This document shows positions 53,159 to 62,664 of a DNA stretch of 64,000 bases, in pieces. The notes beneath the pieces were generated by a model. That model worked only from the letters and a program-made list of their open reading frames with translations, was not told the origin of the DNA and made no database searches. Origin of the DNA: Bacteroidia bacterium (GTDB lineage Bacteria; Bacteroidota; Bacteroidia; Palsa-965); contig JAKLJE010000002.1 of the NCBI GenBank assembly GCA_023151315.1, positions 124,001-188,000 on the forward strand, read 5' to 3'. The translations under genes and the position numbers were made by a program. Positions within the stretch are counted from its first letter, which is position 1; every line of letters starts with the position of its first letter.

Positions 53159-55651
53159 ATGAAAAAGGTCATTACTTTATTCGCGTTGGCATTGTTGTTT
53201 GCCAATGGAGCACAAGCACAACGAACTTCGGTTGATCAGTTGCGCATGTCAGGTGCTGATTACTATTCCATTTGTCATTACGCAGATTCAATTTACGCAG
53301 GCGAGCGTACGACGGTAGCGAACACTCCGCGCGGTGCATTCAATGACGGTGAATACATACAGTATCAGCGTTGGAAGTGGTATTGGCATACGCGCGTTGA
53401 TGAGAACGGACGTTTTCCTGACTATTCAAATGAACCTGCACGTGTTCAGAATCCGGGCACTGCAACGCAAAGTGCGTGGACCAATATTTCACAAACAGTT
53501 TGTGATGGCGGTTACAACGGAATGGGTCGCGCAACGTGCGTAGCATTTGATCCTGTGAATCCGCAGATCATGTATGTTGGTGCACCAATCGGTGGTTTGT
53601 GGAAAACCACTGATGGAGGATTAACCTATACGCCATTGACAGATGCACTTCCATATGTGAGTGTTGGAAGTTGCGTAGTAGATCATTCGAACGGAAATAC
53701 AATTTACATTTCCGTTGGTGATCATCAGGGTTGGTGGAATTTCAGCCGTGGCGTTTACAAGAGCACAGACGGCGGAGCAACGTGGAATGCAACCGGACTG
53801 AATTGGCAATTGTCACAAGGAAGAGCTATTTCAAAAATTGAAATGGATCCTTTCAACAATCAGGTTCTTTATGCGGCAGCTTCAAACGGATTGTACAAAA
53901 CAACTGATGGCGGAACTACATGGACAGTTGTTCATTCAGGTTATCATTCAGACATTGAGTTTGAACCGGGCACCAACAATATTTACGCAGCGTTTTATGA
54001 CTATTGGGGATCGAGCGAAGTATTTCGTTCAACGGATGGCGGTGCTACATGGAATGCATTAACCAACTTCGGTGCCAATTACAATTGGATTCGTATAGCC
54101 GTTACTCCTGCAAACCCTGCTATGCTTGCAGTGATGTGCAGTGTGAATAATAATCCGCTTTACATTTCAACCAACTATGGCGCGAATCTCAACTATGTTT
54201 CGGATTGCCCGGAGAACGACATACTTTATATCTCTCCTGCCAATGCATCTGTAATTTATTGCGGTGGTGTTTATACTCACAAATCAACGGACGGAGGCGC
54301 TACCTGGAATACAGTTACATGGTGGTATAACAATCCACCTTATCCTACAGTGCATGCTGATCAGCGTAACATTGCGCATCATCCTCTGCATCCGGATACT
54401 TTGTATTTCTGCAACGACGGAGGTTTGTATTCTTATGCTGAAACAGCAGACAACTGGACTGAATTGACAAATGGTTTCCTTACAACACAGTTCTACAAAA
54501 TTGCGCATTCGCAAAGTGATCCCATGATGATTATCGGAGGAACCCAGGATAACGGCGGACGCATACGCCAGTCCAACGGAACCTGGCGCGCAACCAATGG
54601 TGGTGATGCAATGGAAGTAGCAATCGATCCGGGAAACAACAATATCATCTACACAACTTACATCTATGGCAAGTTGTATCGCTCAATGGATCGCTGGGTA
54701 AATGATACTTACTACTGTATCAGTGATAACATTCCGGGAGGAACTCCAAGTGGAAGTTGGGTTGCGCCATATATGATTGATCCGTCGGACAATCAGACCT
54801 TGGTAGCAGGTTATGATGATGTATGGAGAAGTACAGATCGTGGTGCTTCGTGGACACAGTTAAGCACGAATCTTTTCAATGGAACTACATTGGAGTGTTT
54901 GACAGTTTCTGCATCTGATCCGAATGTAATCTGGGTTTCTGCAGATACGGGATTGAAGATGACTCCTGATATGGGTAACACATGGATCACTCTCAACAAT
55001 CCTGCGAACCGTGTGATTACTTCGATTACAATTAATCCGACCAACACCAATGAAATATGGTTAACGTTCGGAGAGTACTCGGCAACAGGAAAAGTTTATT
55101 ACTCCAATAACGGCGGCATGTCGTGGATAAACTGGTCTACCGGTTTGCCGAATGTTGCAATCAATTGTTCTGTTTACGAAACAGGAAGCGACGATAGAAT
55201 TTACATCGGAACTGACGCAGGTGTATACACCAGAGACTCACTCAACACAACCTGGACGTTAGTGGGAACGGGATTGCCGAATACATCTGTTACTGATATT
55301 GATATCATGTACAGTGCCGGAAAACTGCGTGTGGGTACCTACGGTCGCGGCATCTGGGAGACGGATATTTCGCTGACCACCGTAGCTCCGATGCAGGAAG
55401 AAAATTCCTTGCAAACAACAGTAGTTCCGAATCCGGCAGAAGGACAATCTGCGATTCTGGTACACACGATTTCTTTTGAGCCCATTGTAGTTGAAGTGTA
55501 CAATGCGATTGGTGAACTCGTTTGGAGTTCGCAGTTTGTTCCGACCAGTGAAACAACCCGTATTGATTTGCCTCAATTGCAATCGGGCAGTTATTTCACC
55601 CGAGCCACGCAGGGCGGAACAGTCAATTCAGGTCGCTTTATCGCCAGATAA
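53159..55651 (+). CDS. BNR-repeat T9SS cargo protein between era and der
   Basis: An 830-residue secreted protein: signal peptide ending GAQAQ, then BNR/Asp-box repeats throughout (WKTTDGGLTY, STDGGATWNATG, YKTTDGGTTW, RSTDRGASW) forming a beta-propeller (about 100-730). A type A T9SS domain (VVPNPAEGQSAI ... SGRFIAR) closes it. It is related to the 43340-46756 protein but lacks that protein's PKD and jelly-roll modules. It begins 18 nt after the era stop, so it may be expressed with it; its content shows no link to ribosome assembly. Confidence 0.87.
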   Translation: MKKVITLFALALLFANGAQAQRTSVDQLRMSGADYYSICHYADSIYAGERTTVANTPRGAFNDGEYIQYQRWKWYWHTRVDENGRFPDYSNEPARVQNPGTATQSAWTNISQTVCDGGYNGMGRATCVAFDPVNPQIMYVGAPIGGLWKTTDGGLTYTPLTDALPYVSVGSCVVDHSNGNTIYISVGDHQGWWNFSRGVYKSTDGGATWNATGLNWQLSQGRAISKIEMDPFNNQVLYAAASNGLYKTTDGGTTWTVVHSGYHSDIEFEPGTNNIYAAFYDYWGSSEVFRSTDGGATWNALTNFGANYNWIRIAVTPANPAMLAVMCSVNNNPLYISTNYGANLNYVSDCPENDILYISPANASVIYCGGVYTHKSTDGGATWNTVTWWYNNPPYPTVHADQRNIAHHPLHPDTLYFCNDGGLYSYAETADNWTELTNGFLTTQFYKIAHSQSDPMMIIGGTQDNGGRIRQSNGTWRATNGGDAMEVAIDPGNNNIIYTTYIYGKLYRSMDRWVNDTYYCISDNIPGGTPSGSWVAPYMIDPSDNQTLVAGYDDVWRSTDRGASWTQLSTNLFNGTTLECLTVSASDPNVIWVSADTGLKMTPDMGNTWITLNNPANRVITSITINPTNTNEIWLTFGEYSATGKVYYSNNGGMSWINWSTGLPNVAINCSVYETGSDDRIYIGTDAGVYTRDSLNTTWTLVGTGLPNTSVTDIDIMYSAGKLRVGTYGRGIWETDISLTTVAPMQEENSLQTTVVPNPAEGQSAILVHTISFEPIVVEVYNAIGELVWSSQFVPTSETTRIDLPQLQSGSYFTRATQGGTVNSGRFIAR

Positions 55652-55692
55652 CTCCGTTCGTCGGTTATCTCATTTTACACTGACGAATAACG

Positions 55693-55700
55693 TATCTTTG
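55693..55700 (+). promoter_or_regulatory. -7 box before der
   Basis: TATCTTTG, an exact TAnnTTTG match ending 7 nt before the ATG at 55708, so a leader of only a few nucleotides is predicted. Confidence 0.5.
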
Positions 55701-55707
55701 CGGCGTT

Positions 55708-57012
55708 ATGTCCAATCTTATCGCTATTGTAGGTCGCCCGAATGTGGGCAAATCAACTCTGTTTAATCGTTTAACAGGTTCCAGAGAGGCTATTGTTGAT
55801 GAAACAGCCGGCGTAACGCGTGATCGTCATTACGGTCATTGCGAATGGAACGGACGTAAATTTTCTGTTGTTGATACCGGCGGTTATGTTGAAGGTTCTG
55901 AAGATGTCTTCGAAGAAGAAATCCGCCGTCAGGTAAAAATTGCATTGCAGGAAGCTACAATGTTGATGTTTGTTGTGGATGCAATGGAAGGAATCACACC
56001 TCTTGATGAAGAAGTTGCGGATCTCGTTCGCAGGAGCAAGAAAAAAACAATTCTTGTAGTGAACAAGGTTGACAATGCGATGCGTCAGGATCATATCGGT
56101 GAATTTTACGCATTAGGTATCGGAGATCCGTTTGCGATTTCCGGAATTAACGGAGGCGGAACAGGGGAGTTGCTGGACGAAGTAGTGAAGAACCTCGGAC
56201 CTGATGAACCGGAAGAGGAACTTGATATTCCAAGAATTGCAGTTGTGGGCAGACCGAATGCAGGGAAGTCTTCTATTCTGAATGCATTGCTCGGGGAAGA
56301 CAAACACATTGTTACTGACATTGCCGGAACAACACGAGATGCAATTAACACGCACTTTAAAGGTTTCGGACTTGATGTAATGCTGGTGGACACCGCCGGT
56401 TTGCGTAAGAAATCGAAAGTACACGAAGACCTTGAGTTTTATTCTGTAATGCGAACGATCCGCGCCATTGAAGAATGCGATGTGATTGTGTTGGTTGTGG
56501 ATGCGCAGGAAGGTTTCGAGAGTCAGGACATGAACATCGTCGGACTGGCGCAGAACAACAACAAAGGAATTGTGTTGTTGGTGAACAAGTGGGATTTGAT
56601 CGAGAAGGATACAAAGACGGTAAAGAAGTTTGAAGAAGAGATCCGCAATAAGTTGAAACCATTCAACGATATTCCAATCGTGTTTACATCTGCAGTAACA
56701 AAGCAGCGTGTTCTCAAAGGATTTGAAACCGCAGTTGAAGTTTACAACAACAGAAAGAAACGTATTCCTACTGCGAAGCTCAATGAAGTGATGCAGCCGA
56801 TCATCGAGAATCAGCCGCCTCCTCCGATGAAAGCAACGTATGTGAAGATCAAGTACGTTACAATGCTTCCAACGAAAACTCCGGTGTTTGCATTCTTCGT
56901 GAATCATCCGCAGTACGTTAAAGATTCATACAAACGATTCCTGGAAAATAAGATCAGAGAGAACTTCAATTTTACAGGAGTTCCTATCGCGATCGTTTTC
57001 CGTAAGAAGTAG
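55708..57012 (+). CDS. der: GTPase Der (EngA)
   Basis: A 434-residue GTPase with two tandem G domains acting in 50S ribosome maturation. First domain: GRPNVGKST (about 8), DTGGY (about 55), NKVD (about 117). Second: GRPNAGKSS (about 178), [10 protein letters not shown] (about 225), NKWDLI (about 293). A KH-like C-terminal domain ends [14 protein letters not shown]. All motifs intact. The stop lies 3 nt before the next ATG, so the downstream secreted protein is probably co-transcribed. Confidence 0.97.
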   Translation: MSNLIAIVGRPNVGKSTLFNRLTGSREAIVDETAGVTRDRHYGHCEWNGRKFSVVDTGGYVEGSEDVFEEEIRRQVKIALQEATMLMFVVDAMEGITPLDEEVADLVRRSKKKTILVVNKVDNAMRQDHIGEFYALGIGDPFAISGINGGGTGELLDEVVKNLGPDEPEEELDIPRIAVVGRPNAGKSSILNALLGEDKHIVTDIAGTTRDAINTHFKGFGLDVMLVDTAGLRKKSKVHEDLEFYSVMRTIRAIEECDVIVLVVDAQEGFESQDMNIVGLAQNNNKGIVLLVNKWDLIEKDTKTVKKFEEEIRNKLKPFNDIPIVFTSAVTKQRVLKGFETAVEVYNNRKKRIPTAKLNEVMQPIIENQPPPPMKATYVKIKYVTMLPTKTPVFAFFVNHPQYVKDSYKRFLENKIRENFNFTGVPIAIVFRKK

Positions 57013-57015
57013 TAG

Positions 57016-58032
57016 ATGAAGAAGCTTGTTGCTTTTCCTGTTTTGCTTTTCGTTGTGCTGGTTTCTTTCCGGACTCCGCTGACGCTAACAAAGGAAAAGG
57101 ACAAACCTCTCACTTCAACAGACAGCATTCTTCAGAACTGGCTTTCGAAAGGATGTGTTGTAAGTTCTCAGAAGCCGGTTAAGAATCGTTTCTATTTCTG
57201 GACTACCGTTGAAGAACTTGATTCTGTGGTAAGTCAGAAGAGATTGCTTCGCACTTCTGCTCCGGAAGAACAATTGCATTATTTCTATTGGAATGCGCTT
57301 TTCGATTCGAAGGGTAACAGGGATGAAATGCGTTCACATCTGCAGAGCGGAGATCGTCAACGTGTTCGAATGGCGTGGCCGTGTTATTGGAGTATGCTGA
57401 GCGAAACGTATCCGCAATCGCCGCAAACGCAATTGGTGGAAGTGATTCTGATGGACAGCTCACTCATTGTTTCATACTATCCGGATGACAAGAGGAACAC
57501 CTGGGAGATTTACGATCTTAAAGGCAAGCGGTTGACAATGTCGGAAGCTCTGAAACGCAAAAGGCACATCGCTGCAGTGTTTGTGGAGAGTGATGCCAGA
57601 ACGAAATCGCAAACATTTCCTATGCAAGGTATGTACGCCGGACACATTTACGAAAACGGTTCGAAGTGTCACTATCGCACTTTTGTTCTTTGCAACGAGA
57701 ATATGATCAAAAGCTGGCACCATGCTGTTCCTGGAGTACAGGCAATGATGCTAAATGAACTTTCATACGTTATGCTGCTTCACTCATTTGCGGCAGACGG
57801 GAATACCGCCCTGTATAACGCAAAAAGCAAGAAGTATTGGTTGAAGTCGTGGTACGGCAACACGCGTGATATGCGTACCGATCAGATGTATTTTGCTACG
57901 CAGCGTTACGCACGTTCCTGCGGTAGCGGATTGTCAGAGCCGGTAATGAAGCAGATCCTGGATGTACTCCGCGATCGTGTAAAGGCGCAGGTGAAACCGG
58001 TAGAGAAATTCCCGGCAGCTGATTTGAAATAA
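57016..58032 (+). CDS. Secreted/periplasmic protein of unknown function
   Basis: A 338-residue protein with an N-terminal hydrophobic signal segment (about 3-18) and no lipobox Cys. The mature protein contains FYFWTTVEELDSV, CYWSMLSETYPQ, VEVILMDSSLIVSYYPDDK and a C-terminal GSGLSEPVMKQILDVLRDRV, plus five scattered Cys. I do not recognise a domain. It starts 3 nt after the der stop and is probably read from the der message, but there is no evidence of a ribosome role. Confidence 0.72.
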   Translation: MKKLVAFPVLLFVVLVSFRTPLTLTKEKDKPLTSTDSILQNWLSKGCVVSSQKPVKNRFYFWTTVEELDSVVSQKRLLRTSAPEEQLHYFYWNALFDSKGNRDEMRSHLQSGDRQRVRMAWPCYWSMLSETYPQSPQTQLVEVILMDSSLIVSYYPDDKRNTWEIYDLKGKRLTMSEALKRKRHIAAVFVESDARTKSQTFPMQGMYAGHIYENGSKCHYRTFVLCNENMIKSWHHAVPGVQAMMLNELSYVMLLHSFAADGNTALYNAKSKKYWLKSWYGNTRDMRTDQMYFATQRYARSCGSGLSEPVMKQILDVLRDRVKAQVKPVEKFPAADLK

Positions 58033-58061
58033 CTGCCGGAAATTTTGATGATGATTGATGA

Positions 58062-58562
58062 TTATTTCGAAGCAGCGAGCACTTCGTCGAGGTTGCCCAA
58101 TGCCATTGTAAAGCCTTCCTTGAATCCGAGTGAAATGATCTGTTCCAGATCTTCCAGTTTGGCGTAGCGCGCAACAATATTTACTGTTGTGCGATTGCCT
58201 TTCTGTTCAAAGGTTACAGTCCATTCCGTTCTCGGAAAAGCTTCGTTTATATTCCCGTTTTCATCGCAGAACGCATCAAGACCGCGATACATTTTTTCCG
58301 GAACGATTTCGAGATAGTCTGCTTTGCAATAATGACGTTCTCCCTGCGGTCCTTCCATGTAGTATAGCCACATTCCACCAGGCGTAAAATTCATGGATTT
58401 GGTTCGCGCTACAAACGGTTTCGGCGCCCACCATTGCTCAAGAATTTCGGGTGTTGTCCAGGCTTTCCAGACCAGCGTTACATCTGCGTCAAATTCACGT
58501 ACCACGTGAACTTCGTTTTTAGTTTTGTCAATGTCAAAATTGAAAAGAAGTGAGTTACTCAT
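58062..58562 (-). CDS. AHSA1-type SRPBCC-domain protein
   Basis: A 166-residue START/Bet v1-like protein. [30 protein letters not shown], and [19 protein letters not shown] are characteristic of the AHSA1 (activator of Hsp90 homologue) family in bacteria; the long C-terminal helix has [20 protein letters not shown]. These small proteins bind hydrophobic ligands. The start overlaps the ArsR stop by 4 nt (ATGA), so the two are translationally coupled. ArsR/AHSA1 pairs are common but their physiological signal is mostly unknown. Confidence 0.9.
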   Translation of the reverse strand: MSNSLLFNFDIDKTKNEVHVVREFDADVTLVWKAWTTPEILEQWWAPKPFVARTKSMNFTPGGMWLYYMEGPQGERHYCKADYLEIVPEKMYRGLDAFCDENGNINEAFPRTEWTVTFEQKGNRTTVNIVARYAKLEDLEQIISLGFKEGFTMALGNLDEVLAASK

Positions 58563-58879
58563 GATTTTTTGTTTTTCAGGTTGGTAAGTATTTTATCAAG
58601 TTGTGTGAATCTGTCTTCCCAGATTTTGCGGAATTGATCGAGCCATTGATCAATCTGTTTCATTTTCGAGGCGTCAAGTTCGTAATAGATTTCTCTTCCC
58701 GTTTGTTCCGGTTTCACAAGTTCACACTCGGTCAGAATTCGTACGTGTTTGGAAATCGCCTGCCTTGATACATCGAAATGTTCTGCCAAAGCATTGGGTG
58801 TCATCGCTTGGGTCGCAAGTAACACCAATATGGCTCTTCTTGTTGGATCTGCAATTGCTTGAAAAACGTCTCTTCTCAT
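58559..58879 (-). CDS. ArsR-family transcriptional repressor
   Basis: A 106-residue winged-helix regulator: [20 protein letters not shown], then [21 protein letters not shown] (recognition helix, about residue 35) and [20 protein letters not shown] (wing). There are no Cys residues in the usual metal-sensing ELCVC position, so it is not a classical metal sensor. Two GAAACCxAACGGTTGC sites flank its -7 box (58899-58942), implying autoregulation. It is transcribed with the AHSA1 gene downstream. Confidence 0.92.
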   Translation of the reverse strand: MRRDVFQAIADPTRRAILVLLATQAMTPNALAEHFDVSRQAISKHVRILTECELVKPEQTGREIYYELDASKMKQIDQWLDQFRKIWEDRFTQLDKILTNLKNKKS

Positions 58880-58898
58880 GCTTGTTTACTTTATAAAT

Positions 58899-58942
58899 GA
58901 AACCGAACGGTTGCAAATATATAAAAGAAACCAAACGGTTGC
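58899..58942 (-). promoter_or_regulatory. ArsR promoter with two operator-like repeats
   Basis: GAAACCGAACGGTTGC (58899-58914) and GAAACCAAACGGTTGC (58927-58942) are 16-bp direct repeats with one mismatch, 28 bp apart; the first contains the palindromic core AACCG-AA-CGGTT. Between them lies an exact -7 box TATATTTG (minus, 58914-58921). This is a textbook arrangement for occlusion of polymerase by a dimeric repressor. Confidence 0.7.
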
Positions 58943-58952
58943 GTAAAATGAA

Positions 58953-58991
58953 ATAAAAAAAATCCCGGTAGCCATTATAGCTTGCCGGGAT
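58953..58991 (-). terminator. Terminator of the kelch-like cargo gene
   Basis: ATCCCGG / CCGGGAT outer stem (7 bp) with an inner AGC/GCT pairing, followed on the minus strand by a U-rich run from the A tract at 58953-58962. It lies 24 nt after the stop at 59015. Confidence 0.75.
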
Positions 58992-59014
58992 ACTGCGGTC
59001 AGGCAACTGCAGGA

Positions 59015-60619
59015 TTATTCCAGTATTATGCTTCGGGTTACGTAATACTTGTCATCGAAAACGAATGTCAGCATCAGCGGTTGAGGTGCAATATCTTGCA
59101 GGTTAATTCGGATGTTCTGCTCTCCGTTCAGTGGCCTTTTGATGTTTTCTTCGCGAACCATTTGCCCGTTAGCATTCGTGATGAAATAGGCGACTTCAGT
59201 CGGTTTTTCAAGCGTGAACTTCACGTTGACTTTTTCCTTAACCGGGTTCGGGAACACACTGATATCGTGTGGATTTTTTCCGTCAATAACATCATCTTGC
59301 GAATCGGTGCTTTGGTTTCGGATCAGCCACACTTCATAAATGGTGGTATCTGCTTTCGTAACTGAAGTTTGGTTAGAACTGAATGGGTTTAATTGCGGAC
59401 TGTAAATCCCGCCATAGATGTGTCCGATGAGAATGGAATCCTGACTGATGCCGCTGAGTTGTATAACTTCTGTTTCGTAGTGCGGAAGATTCGTGTTAAT
59501 CAGGAATTCCGCGCTGGAACCTTGCAGAGAAGGCATTTCCACTGGCAGTTGATATTCGCTCAGATTTCCTGCGCTGTCGCGCGTAACCCTGCTGATTGTT
59601 TTTACGAATGGAACCTGATTATCCTGAATTAAGGTATTGTTCGAGTAGTAATACTGGCTCATTCCTCCGAAGAACAACGAATGCATAGCATTGGCACTGC
59701 TATCATACAGGCAGGCGTAAGCGGAGTGATAGTTGCTCAGATATTGATTGAATGTGGTTTGCGGCGTGTATCCATTGGACGTGATGTCTACCGGATAGAG
59801 AAACGGAAGATCGGCATTGATCTGGAAAACACCTGACGACATTGTGAATCCTTGAGAGCCGTCCGGAAATACCTGAGGCAGGAGATTGTAATCGCGGCGA
59901 TGCAAATGAACAGGATCTGTTATTGCGGTATAACCTGAGAAACTCAGTTGCGAACCTGTATTGTTGATTTTAAACTTCCGAATCTGATTTGTATAGGTTT
60001 GTGTGTACGTCGGATTGCCCATCGGATTATAACGTCCGTCAAATCGGTGACCTCCGACCAGATAAAAAGTGTCGCTCAGAAATTTAAGATGGCCACCCGT
60101 TACAGCGAATGCCGAGTCGGTGATCTGCTTGAAGAATGAATTGATCGGACTGCCGTTAATGATTGCATTCATCAGACCCGAAACATTTATTGTAGTCAGA
60201 TGCGGGAATGTAATGTGATCTCCTGCCGTTGGAGAATATGCGTAACCTCCGACAATGTACATGGTATCTTCTTTCTGGCAGAAGTTCATATTCGTTGACT
60301 GCATTTGTTCTGCAATGGAAACTTGCAAACCGGTGACTGTACTCGACCAGAATTGACCGTTCATCACATCTACAACAAAAATGCTTGTGTTGTTTTGTGA
60401 TTGCGGAAATGCGTTGAAAGGCTGACGTGCATGTAAACCATCCAAACGTCCGCCAACAATGAGCCACTTTCCATTGTGCTGAGCGTGTGCATACGCCTGC
60501 AATCCCGGTAAACCGGGTACTGTTACAGGTTGAAGCATTACGGAATAATTGAATGACTGTTGAGCGTGTGTATTCACACTGAATCCAATCAGCAAAAACA
60601 GAATCGCAAGAAGTCGCAT
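59015..60619 (-). CDS. Kelch-like T9SS cargo protein
   Basis: A 534-residue secreted protein with signal peptide ending NTHAQ. Kelch-like motifs occur: GKWLIVGGRLDG (about residue 50), DTMYIVGGYAY (about 117), DTFYLVGGHRFDGRYN (about 185) and HSLFFGGMSQYY, suggesting a beta-propeller. The C-terminal domain starts SVFPNPVKEKV and ends YYVTRSIILE, a type A T9SS signal. ATG 60619 is preferred over an in-frame TTG at 60634. Transcribed alone, with the hairpin at 58953-58991 after it. Function unknown. Confidence 0.83.
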   Translation of the reverse strand: MRLLAILFLLIGFSVNTHAQQSFNYSVMLQPVTVPGLPGLQAYAHAQHNGKWLIVGGRLDGLHARQPFNAFPQSQNNTSIFVVDVMNGQFWSSTVTGLQVSIAEQMQSTNMNFCQKEDTMYIVGGYAYSPTAGDHITFPHLTTINVSGLMNAIINGSPINSFFKQITDSAFAVTGGHLKFLSDTFYLVGGHRFDGRYNPMGNPTYTQTYTNQIRKFKINNTGSQLSFSGYTAITDPVHLHRRDYNLLPQVFPDGSQGFTMSSGVFQINADLPFLYPVDITSNGYTPQTTFNQYLSNYHSAYACLYDSSANAMHSLFFGGMSQYYYSNNTLIQDNQVPFVKTISRVTRDSAGNLSEYQLPVEMPSLQGSSAEFLINTNLPHYETEVIQLSGISQDSILIGHIYGGIYSPQLNPFSSNQTSVTKADTTIYEVWLIRNQSTDSQDDVIDGKNPHDISVFPNPVKEKVNVKFTLEKPTEVAYFITNANGQMVREENIKRPLNGEQNIRINLQDIAPQPLMLTFVFDDKYYVTRSIILE

Positions 60620-60722
60620 GAGTTTTTTCTGCAATGTGCAACTTGAAATTGCCCGCTGTCAGTAACTCATGTTACAATTGAATTTTACGCTACTTCAATC
60701 AGATGCAAGGACTGAGTTGCAA

Positions 60723-62306
60723 TTATCTGGCAATGACAATTTTACTGTTGAATTTTGCAGATGCTGTTTCAACGACTAATGTATATACACCTTCGTCAAA
60801 TAAGTGAAGGTCAAGTTGAACTTCAGAGGATTCATACTCGCGTTCAAATACGACACGACCATTAATTTCGTAAAGTGTTAAACGCTTAATGTTATCTGCT
60901 CCAGAGTTCACTTGCACTGCGTCACCGGCAGGATTGGGATGAATGGAAATATTGCTTGCCGGATATACTGTTTCTGGTTGCGTTCCAAGTACGCTTCCGG
61001 CGGCAGGATTGATGTATACGATATAAACATCTCCGTCAATGAATCCATTTAGAATGATACTGGCTGAGTCGCCCGTAAATGTTACTGTGCCGTTGAATAT
61101 CGTTTGCGGACTCAGGCACGGAACAGAGTGCGCGACGTTGTTACTGGGAATTCTTTGAATGGTAACCGGAAGTGATGCGTTGGCGTAGTAAGGTGAGTTC
61201 AGAATTTTCAATTCCACATTCGCAGGTGCATTATGCGATCCGAGGTTGCTGTTGTAATAACGACCGGCAATGATTTTCATTTCCTGTGTTGTGGAATCAT
61301 ATCCGCACAACGCAACAGTTCGTGGATGCAGAGGTTGTGTCGTGATACGTTCCGTTCCGATCTCGGCATAAGCGCGGTGTACCCAGTAATTCGGTTGCGG
61401 TGTTTCATTGTCATACATAAACAGACCATTAAGTCCGTGGTGGCAATTCGACCACATTACAAGCCCGTCGTTTTCATCCCAGCATCCATGCGAAACCCAG
61501 TTGACTTTACTTTGTTCAAAGTAGTAAAGCCAGCCTGCGTTCCAACCCGGAATTGTGCTGTTCGCGGGACCGGCATATTCAGGAATCAGAATGTCTATAC
61601 CGCTTGCCCACGGACGCACAGCAAGGGAGTCGCGGATTTCCTGAACGTGAACTGGTACGGATTCCGGATCACAGAACTCGTGCCAGGAAATTCCTTCTAC
61701 AGAGCCACCGGCTGCATGCAGACTATCAAGAAACATCATAATGGGAGCACTCTGAAAATTGCAGGACCCGAATCCGAATTCAGGACCAATGAGTTTCGGT
61801 GAAGGAAGAATGGAATTCAGAATACTGTCCGTTCTTCTGTACATCTCAATCCATTGATTGTACGATCCTGTCCAGAAATTATCCGGTTCACCCCACGCAT
61901 CCCAATATGCAACGGCCGCGTTGTTGGTAACAGAATTTGTAGCAAGTAATGTTACCGTTGCATCCCACTGTGTCCAGTTGTTGACCCAAGGCTGACTTTG
62001 TATTTGCGAAGTGATATTATTCGCAATCATGTAATAGTCGTTGATGTTGATTGTGATCAACGGATTGAATCGTACAGCATCTTCATATCCGCTTCCTGCA
62101 AGTGCGTATGCACCGATTCTCCAGAAGGCAGGCTTTAGCGCAGCAACGGCAACTGAATCGGATTGCAAAGGATTTCCATGTAGAAATCCTTGCATGAATT
62201 GGGTTGAAGTGTCAAAGGGCTGTGACCTATCAATAATGATTTTTTCCTGTGCGGCCACCTCCACCAAAATCATTGCGAATAACAATGTAAGTACTCGTAA
62301 TCTCAT
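60723..62306 (-). CDS. T9SS-secreted glycoside hydrolase-like protein (clan GH-A type)
   Basis: A 527-residue secreted protein: signal peptide (about 1-19), then a probable TIM barrel (about 20-330). AYWDAWGEPDNFW (about residue 135) resembles the clan GH-A acid/base site (xxGEP), and DILIPEYAGP (about 238) could supply the nucleophile Glu. A beta domain follows, then a type A T9SS domain (ISIHPNPAGDAV ... KIVIAR). The exact GH family, and so the substrate, cannot be assigned. It starts 3 nt after the csaA stop in a three-gene run with csaA and an outer-membrane protein. Confidence 0.78.
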   Translation of the reverse strand: MRLRVLTLLFAMILVEVAAQEKIIIDRSQPFDTSTQFMQGFLHGNPLQSDSVAVAALKPAFWRIGAYALAGSGYEDAVRFNPLITININDYYMIANNITSQIQSQPWVNNWTQWDATVTLLATNSVTNNAAVAYWDAWGEPDNFWTGSYNQWIEMYRRTDSILNSILPSPKLIGPEFGFGSCNFQSAPIMMFLDSLHAAGGSVEGISWHEFCDPESVPVHVQEIRDSLAVRPWASGIDILIPEYAGPANSTIPGWNAGWLYYFEQSKVNWVSHGCWDENDGLVMWSNCHHGLNGLFMYDNETPQPNYWVHRAYAEIGTERITTQPLHPRTVALCGYDSTTQEMKIIAGRYYNSNLGSHNAPANVELKILNSPYYANASLPVTIQRIPSNNVAHSVPCLSPQTIFNGTVTFTGDSASIILNGFIDGDVYIVYINPAAGSVLGTQPETVYPASNISIHPNPAGDAVQVNSGADNIKRLTLYEINGRVVFEREYESSEVQLDLHLFDEGVYTLVVETASAKFNSKIVIAR

Positions 62307-62309
62307 TAT

Positions 62310-62648
62310 TTAACCGATTTTACTTCCGTTTTCAGTTTTCTGATCAGGCGTCAGTAATACAACTCCGCTTTCAGTGTAAGCACCCAGAACAAGACACTCC
62401 GAAATGAATTTTCCGATCTGCTTCGGAGGAAAATTAATCACTGCTACAATTTGTTTTCCGATAAGCGTTTCAGCCGTATACTTTTCTGTGATTTGCGCAG
62501 ACGATTTTTTAATTCCTGCATCACCGAAATCAATGGTGAGCTTGTAAGCAGGCTTGCGTGCTTCCGGAAACGGCTCTGCATTTCGTATTGTGCCAACTCT
62601 TATGTTAAGGTGTTCAAACGATGAATAAGGTGCAAAAATTTCCTTCAT
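62310..62648 (-). CDS. csaA: CsaA-like tRNA-binding protein
   Basis: A 112-residue OB-fold protein: FEHLNIRVGTIRNAEPFPEARKP, then LTIDFGDAGIKKSSAQIT and IVAVINFPPKQIGKFISECLVLG. This matches CsaA, a homodimeric protein related to the tRNA-binding domain of MetRS and reported to have chaperone-like activity in Bacillus. Short and without other domains. It lies between an outer-membrane protein gene (16 nt upstream) and the secreted hydrolase gene (3 nt downstream), an unexpected mix for a cytosolic protein. Confidence 0.92.
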   Translation of the reverse strand: MKEIFAPYSSFEHLNIRVGTIRNAEPFPEARKPAYKLTIDFGDAGIKKSSAQITEKYTAETLIGKQIVAVINFPPKQIGKFISECLVLGAYTESGVVLLTPDQKTENGSKIG

Positions 62649-62664
62649 AACGCAGGAGTAAAAG

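Noticed and set aside
56113-56907. A 264-codon antisense frame within der
   Set aside because: It is fully contained in der, whose GTPase motifs fix the coding strand; the composition (His/Phe/Arg-rich) is that of a shadow.
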